Positions 17,012 through 25,173 of a stretch of 51,413 nucleotides of DNA are shown in pieces. This DNA is from Deltaproteobacteria bacterium UBA1386 (GTDB taxonomy: Bacteria; Desulfobacterota; Syntrophorhabdia; Syntrophorhabdales; Syntrophorhabdaceae): assembly GCA_002305765.1 (NCBI GenBank), contig DBQU01000033.1, forward strand, positions 1 to 51,413, in the 5' to 3' direction. The first letter of the stretch is position 1. The number at the start of each line of letters is the position of its first letter. A program made the translations under genes and the position numbers. The notes under the pieces are model-generated. The model searched no databases. It was not told where the DNA came from and saw only the letters and a program-made list of their open reading frames with translations.

Positions 17012-19477
17012 ATGCTGAAGGACGTGGCCCTGAAACACAGGATGATACTTGGGGGCGTAGCCGCCGTCCTCGTTCCTTTCCTGCTGGCAGGAACGATCGT
17101 GTACGTCCTTCTCTCCGGCTCCCTCATGGAGATGACACGGGAGAGATCGGTCCGCATGGCAATGGATATGGCCGCCCTGATCGATGCGAACCTGATGCAG
17201 GAGATAAAGCTGGCCTCATCCATTGCCGCGGACCCGACGGTGGTCAGGGCCTCCCGAAGCGGAGACTACCGTCACGTCCAGGCGAAACTGGAGGCCCTTT
17301 ACAAGCGCATAGGAAGGCCTTTCTTCACGCTCTTCGTCCTCGACAGAAAAGGTATCGTCAGGGTTGACGCGCAATTTCCCAGGCAGATGGGCGTTAACCT
17401 CTCGGACCGCGACTATTTCCTGCGCGCGAGGGAGGGCAAAACGAGCGTTACCGGTCCTGTGCCCGCCAGGGGCCCTTCAACGCCGGGAGACCCCATCGTT
17501 ATCGTATCCGCCCCGATCCGGGAGGACAACGAGTTCCACGGGGTCGTCTGCATACCTTTCGATCCGAACTTCCTCGGGGCCATAGTATCGCAGGTCAGGA
17601 CCGGCAAGACGGGGTACGCCTACCTGGTGAACTCCGAAGGGCTCGTGCTGGCCCACCCGAAGAAGGAGTACGTCCTCCGGGTACGTCTTCAGGACCATCC
17701 CGGCACGGAAGAGATCTACAAGCTCGTGCAGGCCGGAAGAACGGGGACGGCGTCCTATTATTCCGGTGGCGCGCGGAAGGTGGTCGGATTGACGACCATG
17801 CAGCTCACGGGCTGGACGGTCGCCTTCGCCCAGAACAGGGACGAGGTGATGGCCCCCGTCAACAGGATCCTGTGGATCATGCTTGTCAGCGGAATACTCT
17901 TCCTTATCATGACGATCACGACGATAGTCATCGTTTCGAGCAGGCTCAGTTCTCCCGTGCAGAGGCTTCTCGAAAGGATGAAGAAGATGACGGAACACTC
18001 CACGGAGATCATCCTCCAGATAGGGACCGACAGGAAGATCGCCTTTGCGAACCCGGCCTTCGAAAGGATAACGGGGACAAGGCCGGAGGAGGTGATCGGC
18101 ACCGAACCGGACTTCGCCAATCCCCACAATATCCCGCCGGACGTTATCTGGGACTCCCTCAATTCAGGAACTCCCTGGTCGGGAAGGGTGTCCCTCCGGG
18201 CAATTGACGGGAGCCCGGTCACTCTCGACGTGATGGTCATGCCCCTTAGAAACTCAAACGGCACAGTGGAGGGCTACCTGGAAATAGGCCGGGACGTGAC
18301 AAAGGAGCTCATGTTCGAGAACAAGATGCAGCAATCGCAAAAGCTTGAGGCCATCGGCACTCTGGCCGGTGGAATAGCCCACGACTTCAACAACATCCTG
18401 AGTGGCATCCTCGGTTACGCGGAACTTGCCCTGATCACGGGAAAAAATGATGGGGAGACAGAAAAGTTCCTGAAGGAGATTATAAAAGCCGCTCAGAGGG
18501 CGGGCGAGTTGGTAGGACAGATACTGACCTTCAGCAGGCAGACGGAGGTCGAGCTGAGACCGATCCTGCCCGGACCCATCCTTGAGGAGGCCTCGAAGCT
18601 CCTGCGCGCGTCCGCACCGGCCTCCATCGACATCCGGTTGCGGATCGACAGCCGATCTGCCATCCTGGCGGAACCGACCCAGATCCACCAGATCGTGATG
18701 AACCTTTTTACGAACGCCGTGCACGCCATTGAACCGGAACACGGAACCATCACCATTGAACTCGAAGATCTCGTGGTCGATGACGACCTCGCGAAGGCCC
18801 ATCCCGACATGCGACCGGGAAGACACATCGCGCTATCCGTCTCCGACACGGGAAGCGGCATGGAACAGGAGATCGTGGATCGTATATTCGAGCCCTTCTT
18901 CACCACGAGATCCCAGGGGAAAGGCACCGGCCTCGGGCTCTCTGTCGTGCACGGCATCGTGAAGGAACTGGGCGGGATGATCGAGCTCAAAAGCCAGGCC
19001 GGCAAGGGCACGACCTTCAGCATCTACATCCCCTGTACGGACATGGACGCTGCCGGCCCACCCCGGGAAGCCCCCCCGACCGAGAAGGGGAGATACCGGA
19101 TCGTCCTCATAGACGACGAGGAGGCAATTCTTACGACCACGGGCGCCATCCTGACGCAGCTCGGCCACAAGGTCACCACCTTTGCCAACGGCCTCGATGC
19201 CCTGGAAGCAGTAAAAGAGGACCCCCACGACTTCGACCTCGTGATCACAGACCATTCAATGCCAAAGATCACGGGTCTCGAAATAGCACGGAGTCTTAGA
19301 GAGAATGGCATCGACATCCCCGTCATACTCACCTCGGGCTACCTCGCCCACACCATGGGCGACGAGATTCGCGACGTTGGCGTATCGGAAGTGCTGACAA
19401 AACCGATAACAACGCAACAGCTTACCGAGACGATAGGCAGGGTGCTTGGCGACCCCCGGCCCATCGACCCAAGCTAG
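17012..19477 (+). CDS. Hybrid sensor histidine kinase (Cache-PAS-HisKA-HATPase-REC)
   Basis: The 821-aa inner-membrane sensor has TM1 at about 13-35, an extracytoplasmic double-Cache sensor at about 40-275 (NLSDRDYF, GKTGYAYLVNSEG, GWTVAFAQ), TM2 at about 287-309, a PAS domain at about 330-430, a HisKA-type dimerisation segment with phospho-acceptor H457 in GGIAHDFNN, and a HATPase domain with N-box NLFTNAVHAI, G1 DTGSGM and G2 GKGTGLGL. A receiver with VITDHSMP (phospho-acceptor D747) ends the protein. Cache domains usually bind small organic acids or amino acids. No separate response regulator is adjacent, so the output partner is distant. It follows the hydrogenase gene after 278 bp and is probably independently transcribed. 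Confidence 0.92.
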   Translation: MLKDVALKHRMILGGVAAVLVPFLLAGTIVYVLLSGSLMEMTRERSVRMAMDMAALIDANLMQEIKLASSIAADPTVVRASRSGDYRHVQAKLEALYKRIGRPFFTLFVLDRKGIVRVDAQFPRQMGVNLSDRDYFLRAREGKTSVTGPVPARGPSTPGDPIVIVSAPIREDNEFHGVVCIPFDPNFLGAIVSQVRTGKTGYAYLVNSEGLVLAHPKKEYVLRVRLQDHPGTEEIYKLVQAGRTGTASYYSGGARKVVGLTTMQLTGWTVAFAQNRDEVMAPVNRILWIMLVSGILFLIMTITTIVIVSSRLSSPVQRLLERMKKMTEHSTEIILQIGTDRKIAFANPAFERITGTRPEEVIGTEPDFANPHNIPPDVIWDSLNSGTPWSGRVSLRAIDGSPVTLDVMVMPLRNSNGTVEGYLEIGRDVTKELMFENKMQQSQKLEAIGTLAGGIAHDFNNILSGILGYAELALITGKNDGETEKFLKEIIKAAQRAGELVGQILTFSRQTEVELRPILPGPILEEASKLLRASAPASIDIRLRIDSRSAILAEPTQIHQIVMNLFTNAVHAIEPEHGTITIELEDLVVDDDLAKAHPDMRPGRHIALSVSDTGSGMEQEIVDRIFEPFFTTRSQGKGTGLGLSVVHGIVKELGGMIELKSQAGKGTTFSIYIPCTDMDAAGPPREAPPTEKGRYRIVLIDDEEAILTTTGAILTQLGHKVTTFANGLDALEAVKEDPHDFDLVITDHSMPKITGLEIARSLRENGIDIPVILTSGYLAHTMGDEIRDVGVSEVLTKPITTQQLTETIGRVLGDPRPIDPS

Positions 19478-19526
19478 GGCCCCCTCCCCCATTTTTTCGA
19501 TCCTTCCATGATGGAAAACATTTCTG

Positions 19527-19555
19527 TTGACACGAGGTGCAGTGGATGCTACCTT
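19527..19555 (+). promoter_or_regulatory. Candidate sigma-70 promoter for the TonB/ABC operon
   Basis: A perfect TTGACA (19527-19532) and TACCTT (19550-19555) with 17-bp spacing lie about 176 bp before the TonB receptor ATG. The -10 is weak (3 of 6), which is common for activated promoters. The long leader that follows contains no recognised riboswitch. Confidence 0.45.
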
Positions 19556-19730
19556 TTTTTCATTAGTAGCACGCTAGCTGCTTTCAGGCCCTCCCGACCG
19601 ACGGATCGTGCCGGGGGGGCGGAAGGGCGCCTTTCGACACAGGGCATGAAAGAATATGATCGCTTCCACCGCCGAGACCCGCCATTCCACGCGGAAGACA
19701 GGGTGATGCGATGGACCCGGAGACCATGCG

Positions 19731-21842
19731 ATGAGGAGAATCGGAACACTTGCCTTTGGTATCTTCCTGCTCATTTTCCTTGCAGTCGTGTCGGCGTGGG
19801 CCGAAGACCAGAAAGGGGAGCGCGGGGCGGACCGGAAGGACGGCAAGAAGCTTGTCCTCGACAAGATCACCGTAACGGAGACGCGCTATGACAACCCCGT
19901 GACGCCCATCGATACCCGCTACGGCACGCAATACAACGTGGTGACCGAGGGGCAGATCGAGGAGCAGAACTCCTACGACCTTCAGTCGACGCTGCGCGAC
20001 GTGCCGGGCGTGATGTACCAGAGCAAGAACCTCGTAGGGAGCCAGACGAGCCACAGCCTCTACATACGCGGCCGCGGGTCGAGCCACCCCAGTTCCGACA
20101 TCGTCGTTCAGTTTGACGGTGCTCCCCGCTATGGTGGGCTCTTCGGACAGGTCCTGGGCGACGGCATCGCCGTTCCCACGATCGGAAGCATAGAGATATA
20201 CAAGAGCCCCCAGCCCTCCCGGTTCGGCAGCGGCTACGCGGCCGTCAACATCCTGCCGAAATACATGAAGAAAGAGGGACAGGAGGGAATCCTCGGTTTC
20301 AGCGGGGGCAGCTATGGCACCCTGGACGAAAATGTCTCGGCGGGTCTGAAGAAAGGACCCTTCGACGTCTACGCGTCCCAAAGTTACGTAACCACCGACG
20401 GGGACCGTGCCAATTCCGCCGCCCGTCAGCAGAGCCTCTATGCCAATACCGGTTACCAGGTCAGTAAAGAATGGAATATCAGGTTCCTCATCAACCAGGT
20501 GAACGCCTCGACAGAGGCCCCCATGCCGGATATGATACCGAACACGGTGAACGGGGTCAGCTGGCCCGGAGCGGAACGCTACAAGACGGACACCCTTTTC
20601 GCCACGCTGACTGTGAGCCACGAGTACGAGCGCGCGAGTGGCTATCTCAAGGGCTACTGGAACGACACCACCTTCGACCTGCTTCAGGAGCTGACGAACG
20701 GCAACCAGTACGCCAATGGTACCGGCGGCCTCTGGTCCCGGCAGAAGGTCATCCTCTATGGCGCCCGGGCCAGAGAAGCACTGCATCTGTGGCCGGGCGG
20801 CGAGATCCTTGTCGGTGCCGACCTCGACTGGACGAACCTCAAGAACACACAGCGGACATACAGCGGACTGCCCCCTACCGGCGCGGGCGCGGCCGGCGTC
20901 AACGGCGGCAAGGCGAGACGGGTCTGGGATTTTCCCGACACCCGGCTCCTGTCACCCTACATCGCCGCAAGCCACACGTTCGGCCGGCCGGAAGCCTTTC
21001 ACGTCACGCCGTCGGCGGGGCTCAGATATTTCAACCACGACGAGTTCGAGAACAAGACCGCTTCCCAGGCAGGTCTGGTGGTTGGATACGCCACCACCGA
21101 CCTGAAGATCGGTTATTCCCGGGGCATCAACTATCCTTCCCCCGTCGTTCTCATGAACTTCGTCCGCACCGATACACCCGTTGCCAATGCCGGGCAGTAC
21201 TGGAGGAAGATCAAGCCCGAGGTGGTCGACCACTACGAAGCGGGCCTCAGCCATTCCTGGCCGAGGATGGCCACGGTGGGCGCGACGGTCTTTCGCGACA
21301 AGGGAAGCGACCGCTTCCTGGCGTACATGGGCGGGACCATCCCGACCCAGTTCAACGATCACATCGGGCACTACGAGATCGAAGGACTGGAGCTGACCGG
21401 CGCGGTGACCCCCGTAAAGGACCTCGAGATCTTCTCTGCCGCCACCTGGCTCACAACAGACGCCACGGGGGCCAACGGCATTGAAAGCAACCACATTCCT
21501 TACACACCGGGCTTCCAATTCCAGGCCGGCGCAAAGTGGAGATTTCTCGACAACTTTCAGATATTCGCCGACATACAGCACCTCCGGAACCTTTACCAGG
21601 GAACGTTCTCCCGGGGCGGCACGTTCAATACCCCGCAGCTTACGGCAAAGGACAAGCTGAACGACATTACACTCGTCAACACCCGGATAAGCTATCGTTT
21701 CGACCATGCGCCTCTCAGGCTCAGGGATTCGGACATCTTCTTCGCCGTCAACAATATCTTCAACAGCGATTATGAATACGCAAAGGGCTACCCCATGCCG
21801 GGGACGACCTTCTTCGGCGGGTTTACACTGAAGTTCAACTAG
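19731..21842 (+). CDS. TonB-dependent outer-membrane receptor
   Basis: The 703-aa precursor has a signal peptide ending at AWA (about residue 24), a TonB-box-like segment LDKITVTETR, a plug domain (LQSTLRDVPGV, SLYIRGRGS, SIEIYKSP at about 80-180) and a 22-strand barrel ending in the aromatic-Asn C-terminus GGFTLKFN typical of outer-membrane proteins. It imports a scarce ligand with energy from TonB-ExbBD, none of which is encoded here. It is the first gene of an operon with a ZnuA-like lipoprotein, ABC ATPase, ABC-3 permease and a methyltransferase, so its ligand is probably a metal or metal chelate. It is distantly similar to the metal/siderophore receptors; specificity cannot be assigned. 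Confidence 0.9.
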   Translation: MRRIGTLAFGIFLLIFLAVVSAWAEDQKGERGADRKDGKKLVLDKITVTETRYDNPVTPIDTRYGTQYNVVTEGQIEEQNSYDLQSTLRDVPGVMYQSKNLVGSQTSHSLYIRGRGSSHPSSDIVVQFDGAPRYGGLFGQVLGDGIAVPTIGSIEIYKSPQPSRFGSGYAAVNILPKYMKKEGQEGILGFSGGSYGTLDENVSAGLKKGPFDVYASQSYVTTDGDRANSAARQQSLYANTGYQVSKEWNIRFLINQVNASTEAPMPDMIPNTVNGVSWPGAERYKTDTLFATLTVSHEYERASGYLKGYWNDTTFDLLQELTNGNQYANGTGGLWSRQKVILYGARAREALHLWPGGEILVGADLDWTNLKNTQRTYSGLPPTGAGAAGVNGGKARRVWDFPDTRLLSPYIAASHTFGRPEAFHVTPSAGLRYFNHDEFENKTASQAGLVVGYATTDLKIGYSRGINYPSPVVLMNFVRTDTPVANAGQYWRKIKPEVVDHYEAGLSHSWPRMATVGATVFRDKGSDRFLAYMGGTIPTQFNDHIGHYEIEGLELTGAVTPVKDLEIFSAATWLTTDATGANGIESNHIPYTPGFQFQAGAKWRFLDNFQIFADIQHLRNLYQGTFSRGGTFNTPQLTAKDKLNDITLVNTRISYRFDHAPLRLRDSDIFFAVNNIFNSDYEYAKGYPMPGTTFFGGFTLKFN

Positions 21843-21873
21843 GCCCGCCTGCCGCGAGGGGCACGAGGAACAC

Positions 21874-22773
21874 GTGAAAGACGTTCCACTGGATCGACAA
21901 CCGGTTCTCAAGAAACGCTGCATGGCGGCAGGGGCCGTCCTGCTCCTTTCGATCGCGGTGATGGCCCTCGCCTGCCTTCTCCCTGCGTGCTCCGGCAAAC
22001 CCGGTGATGCCGGGCAGCCAGAGATGCGCACCATCGTAGCATCGGACACTATCCTCTCGGAGATCATCACATCGCTCCTCCCGCCGGACCGCTATCGCGT
22101 TGAAGCCATACTTCCCCCGGGGCAGTGTCCCGGCCACTATGACGTGAAACCGACGGACATCGAGAAAATGAAGAAGGCGGTCGTCATTGTTTCCTTCCGG
22201 GGCATGCCCTTCATGGGCAAAGCCGGGTCGGATGACGAACGTCAGCTCGTCATCGATCCGGAAGACCGCAACTGGATGGCTCCCGGCTCCTACGTGCAGG
22301 GCCTCGAGCTCCTTGCCGCGAGGCTTTCGGAGCGTTTTCCCGGGGACAGGGCCGAGATAGCCCGCCGGAAAGAACACGCCATCCGTCTGGCAACACAAGG
22401 AGCGGACAGGCTCCTTCAGAAGATCGCCGGCGCCGGGCTCTCCGGCAGACCCGTCATCGCCTCTTCGATGCAGAAGGAACCCCTGGAATGGATGGGCTTC
22501 CAGGTCGTCGCGGAATACGGCAGGCAGGAAGCGATGTCCGCGCGGGACGTCGTGCGGCTCACTGAGGCCGGAAAACACCGTGGGGCGGTCATGGTCGTCG
22601 ACAACCTCCAATCCGGGCCGGATGCCGGCAAAGGGATCTCCGAGACCCTCAAGGTGCCCCACGTTGTCCTGACGAACTTCCCCTCGGAGAGAGGATATCT
22701 CGCCACGCTCGGAGAGAACGTCGACGCCCTCCTTGGGGCGCTGGAAAGACCAGACGGAATGGCCCGGAAGTGA
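21874..22773 (+). CDS. ZnuA-like ABC transporter substrate-binding lipoprotein with altered metal ligands
   Basis: The 299-aa protein has a lipoprotein signal with lipobox LPAC (Cys39), and a cluster-9 (ZnuA/TroA-like) solute-binding fold. The first ligand motif is present as CPGHYDVKPTD where the family usually has DPHxYEP. The later family histidines are not seen: the region normally DPHxWLDP reads NWMAPGS, and the region normally containing HxxFxYF reads SMQKEPLEWMGF. The ligand set is therefore unlike canonical Zn/Mn binders; C and H of CPGH and the Met-rich positions may form another site. GTG 21874 has GAGGAA upstream. It sits 31 bp after the TonB receptor and 7 bp before the ATPase. 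Confidence 0.8.
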   Translation: MKDVPLDRQPVLKKRCMAAGAVLLLSIAVMALACLLPACSGKPGDAGQPEMRTIVASDTILSEIITSLLPPDRYRVEAILPPGQCPGHYDVKPTDIEKMKKAVVIVSFRGMPFMGKAGSDDERQLVIDPEDRNWMAPGSYVQGLELLAARLSERFPGDRAEIARRKEHAIRLATQGADRLLQKIAGAGLSGRPVIASSMQKEPLEWMGFQVVAEYGRQEAMSARDVVRLTEAGKHRGAVMVVDNLQSGPDAGKGISETLKVPHVVLTNFPSERGYLATLGENVDALLGALERPDGMARK

Positions 22774-22780
22774 GCGCGCC

Positions 22781-23557
22781 ATGAGCGAACACGCCATAAA
22801 CCTCGACAGCGTAACAGTCCGCAAGACGAGAACGGTGCTCCTTGAGAGCGCCAGTCTCCACGTGACTCGGGGAGAGCTCGTCGGTGTCATCGGCCCCAAC
22901 GGTGCCGGAAAGACCACGCTCCTCAACGTCATCGCGGGGTTCGAGAAGTTCGAAGGGGTCTTAAGCATTTTCGGACGTCCTGAAACCCACAGGCGCTCAC
23001 GCGAAAGCCGCCTTCGCGTCGGATACGTCCCGCAGTCGTTCCCCGTCGACCCCACCTTCCCGATACTCGCGGTTGAGGCCGTCATGACGGGGGCGATCGG
23101 GCGGACGGGACTCTTTCGCTCCCCTGGAAGGCGGCAGAGAGAAGAAGCGATGGCGCTCATGGAGACGATGCGCCTTGCCCATCTCGCCGCACGACCCCTC
23201 GGTCAGCTCTCCGGCGGCGAGAGGCAGAAGGTGTCCCTTGCCCGCGCGATCATCCAGCGCCCGGACATCCTCCTCATGGACGAACCGACGGCGAATCTCG
23301 ACATCGCCGTGCAGAAGGAGGTCCTCGACCTCATCGATGAGATCCACCGGAAGGATGGCCTGACGGCCCTCTTCGTCACCCACGATTTCACCATGCTTCC
23401 CACCGCGATGAGGCGGGCCGTGCTGCTTGACAGGGGCAGTGTGCTCTTTGACGGAGATATCGAAACCGCCCTTTCGGGCGAGACCCTCACGAGGCTCTTC
23501 CGGTATCCCCTCGAAACGTTCCGGCGGAACGGCAGGAGGTTCATCTCCTATGATTGA
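22781..23557 (+). CDS. Metal-type ABC transporter ATP-binding protein (ZnuC-like)
   Basis: The 258-aa ATPase has Walker A GPNGAGKTT (about 38-46), Q-loop VPQSFPVDPTFP, signature LSGGERQKVSLARA, Walker B ILLMDEPTANLD and H-loop VTHD. The Q-loop region (YVPQ, ...FPILAVEAVMTG) is the pattern of the ABC-3 (zinc/manganese/iron) group. It energises import through the permease encoded next. ATG 22781 follows the lipoprotein stop by 7 bp and is preferred to an upstream in-frame codon at 22733 that would overlap that gene. Cytoplasmic face of the inner membrane. Confidence 0.9.
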   Translation: MSEHAINLDSVTVRKTRTVLLESASLHVTRGELVGVIGPNGAGKTTLLNVIAGFEKFEGVLSIFGRPETHRRSRESRLRVGYVPQSFPVDPTFPILAVEAVMTGAIGRTGLFRSPGRRQREEAMALMETMRLAHLAARPLGQLSGGERQKVSLARAIIQRPDILLMDEPTANLDIAVQKEVLDLIDEIHRKDGLTALFVTHDFTMLPTAMRRAVLLDRGSVLFDGDIETALSGETLTRLFRYPLETFRRNGRRFISYD

Positions 23558-24398
23558 CCCCCTCGTCGACGTTCTCACATATCCGCCAATCCAGCGCGCC
23601 GCCCTCGCCTGCGTGCTCTGCGGGGCGAGTTGCTCCCTCCTGTCCGTCTTCGTGGTGCTCATGAAGATGCCCCTCATCGGCGTCTCCATGTCGCACGCCG
23701 CCTTCGCCGGCGCGGTGCTGGGCATGCTTCTCGACATCAACCCCTTCCTCAGCGGCTTTGTCATGTGCCTCGTCGCCGCGGGAGCGCTCGGCCCCCTTTC
23801 GGACCGGACCGACCTCGCCCCCGAGAACATGCTGGGCATCCTCTTTTCCTTTCTCATGGGGATCGCCTTCCTCGGAATGGGTATCCTGACACGAACAAAG
23901 GCGGGGGTCCTCAACCTGATGTGGGGAAGTCTTCTGACGCTTTCCGGCTTCGACGTCACGATACTGGCCGTGGTCACAGGCGTCCTCGTCCTCTTCGTTG
24001 CCGTCTTCTTCAAGGAGATTCGCGCGGTCCTCTTCAACCGGCGGCTCGCCAGGGCGAGCGGGGTGCCGGAAAGGATGATCTACTACGCGCTCCTTTTCCT
24101 CACGGGCGCCGTCGTATCCTCCAACCTCGCAACCGTCGGGGGCCTTCTCATCTTCGCCCTCCTGGTGCAGCCCGGGGCGACGGCACTCCAGCTCACGTAC
24201 AACATGAAGCACTTCTTCCTCATCTCGGCGGCCTCCGGGATCGGCGCCTGTGCCTCAGGCCTCGTCATATCCTACATCTTCGACCTGCCATCCGGAGCCT
24301 CGGTGGTCCTCATGGCCACGGTCATCTTCGCCGCCGCGTACCTCTTTTCACCAAAACGCCGCAGGGCCAGACTCACGGAAAGGAACCGCATAATATGA
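23550..24398 (+). CDS. ABC-3 family metal transporter permease (ZnuB-like)
   Basis: The 282-aa protein has about eight to nine membrane segments and the family features GASCSLLSVFVVLMKMPLIG, SMSHAAFAGAVLG and LLIFALLVQPGATA. This is the ABC-3 permease type that works with ZnuC- and ZnuA-like partners. ATG 23550 overlaps the ATPase stop by 8 bp and is preceded by CAGGAGG; the longer open frame upstream lies inside the ATPase gene and is rejected. Its own stop overlaps the next gene's ATG as ATGA, so all four transport genes plus the methyltransferase appear co-translated. Confidence 0.9.
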   Translation: MIDPLVDVLTYPPIQRAALACVLCGASCSLLSVFVVLMKMPLIGVSMSHAAFAGAVLGMLLDINPFLSGFVMCLVAAGALGPLSDRTDLAPENMLGILFSFLMGIAFLGMGILTRTKAGVLNLMWGSLLTLSGFDVTILAVVTGVLVLFVAVFFKEIRAVLFNRRLARASGVPERMIYYALLFLTGAVVSSNLATVGGLLIFALLVQPGATALQLTYNMKHFFLISAASGIGACASGLVISYIFDLPSGASVVLMATVIFAAAYLFSPKRRRARLTERNRII

Positions 24399-25048
24399 AA
24401 ATGACAGACGACGAACGATATGCCAGGCGCAGGGAATTCTTCAACGAGCACGCGGAGAAGTGGCTCGACATGTGGTATAAGGACCGCGTCACGGGGATCT
24501 ATGACAAACACGCCAAAGACTTCGAACGCCTCTTCTCGCTCATGCCGCTAAGACCGGGAGACCACGTGCTGGACGTGGGGTGCGGAAGCGGCATTCTCGT
24601 TCCCTTCATCCTCGAACGCATCACGTCGACGGGACTTCTCTACGAACTCGATTTCGCGGAAAAGATGCTGGAGGTCAACCGCGGCCTCCACGAGGAGGGA
24701 AACATCAGGTTCATCCTGGCGGACGCAGAGAACGCGCCGCTCGCCGACAACTCCTGCGACGTCGTCGTCTGCTTCTCCTGCTTCCCCCATTTCCACGATA
24801 AGGAAAAGGCCCTGGCGACGCTCTGCCGTATCTTGAAGCCTGGCGGTCACCTCATCGTATCCCATTTCAGCTCTGCAGAGGGGATCAACAAACACCACCA
24901 ATCCTGTCACGCCGTGATGCACGACCATCTCCCCGACGAAGGGTCGATGCGCGGCCTGCTCACCAACGCGGGCCTCACCATCACAGACTTCATGGACGAA
25001 AAAAGCTTCTACTATATCTCTTCCACCTTATCCGGCCCCGCGTTCTGA
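24395..25048 (+). CDS. Class I SAM-dependent methyltransferase
   Basis: The 217-aa protein has a UbiE/Methyltransf_11-type Rossmann fold. Motif I is VLDVGCGSGIL (about 59-69), followed by the acidic residue of motif II (YELDFAEKML), motif III-like DAENAPLADNSCDVVVCF and ILKPGGHLIVSHF. It starts in an ATGA overlap with the permease stop and has AAAGGAA upstream, so it is the last gene of the transport operon. A methyltransferase in a metal uptake operon may modify the ligand, for example a metallophore or a methylated metal(loid); this is inference, as the sequence does not show the substrate. Segments HHQSCHAVMHDH give a His-rich patch that might bind metal. Confidence 0.85.
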   Translation: MKMTDDERYARRREFFNEHAEKWLDMWYKDRVTGIYDKHAKDFERLFSLMPLRPGDHVLDVGCGSGILVPFILERITSTGLLYELDFAEKMLEVNRGLHEEGNIRFILADAENAPLADNSCDVVVCFSCFPHFHDKEKALATLCRILKPGGHLIVSHFSSAEGINKHHQSCHAVMHDHLPDEGSMRGLLTNAGLTITDFMDEKSFYYISSTLSGPAF

Positions 25049-25097
25049 CATATGTCATCGGCAACGGGCGGACGGGACGGAGTGTCTGCATCATTTT

Positions 25098-25152
25098 GGT
25101 CATTGGTCATTGTCTGTTTATCTGGTCATTGGAATTTGGTCAATTGGTCATT
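25098..25152. repeat. GGTCATT short-unit repeat tract
   Basis: The heptamer GGTCATT occurs five times, one as the variant GGTCAAT, between 25098 and 25152, partly tandem (GGTCATTGGTCATT) and partly spaced. It lies between the convergent ends of the methyltransferase and glgX genes, as do the CTTGAA-type repeats elsewhere in the window. Confidence 0.75.
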
Positions 25153-25173
25153 ATCCTCGACAGCCGTGATCCA

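Noticed and set aside
19560..19730. Possible cobalamin riboswitch in the leader of the TonB operon (contains CCGGAGACC)
   Set aside because: The other conserved parts (GCCACTG box, B12 box core) are not found in order, so the short match is not enough.
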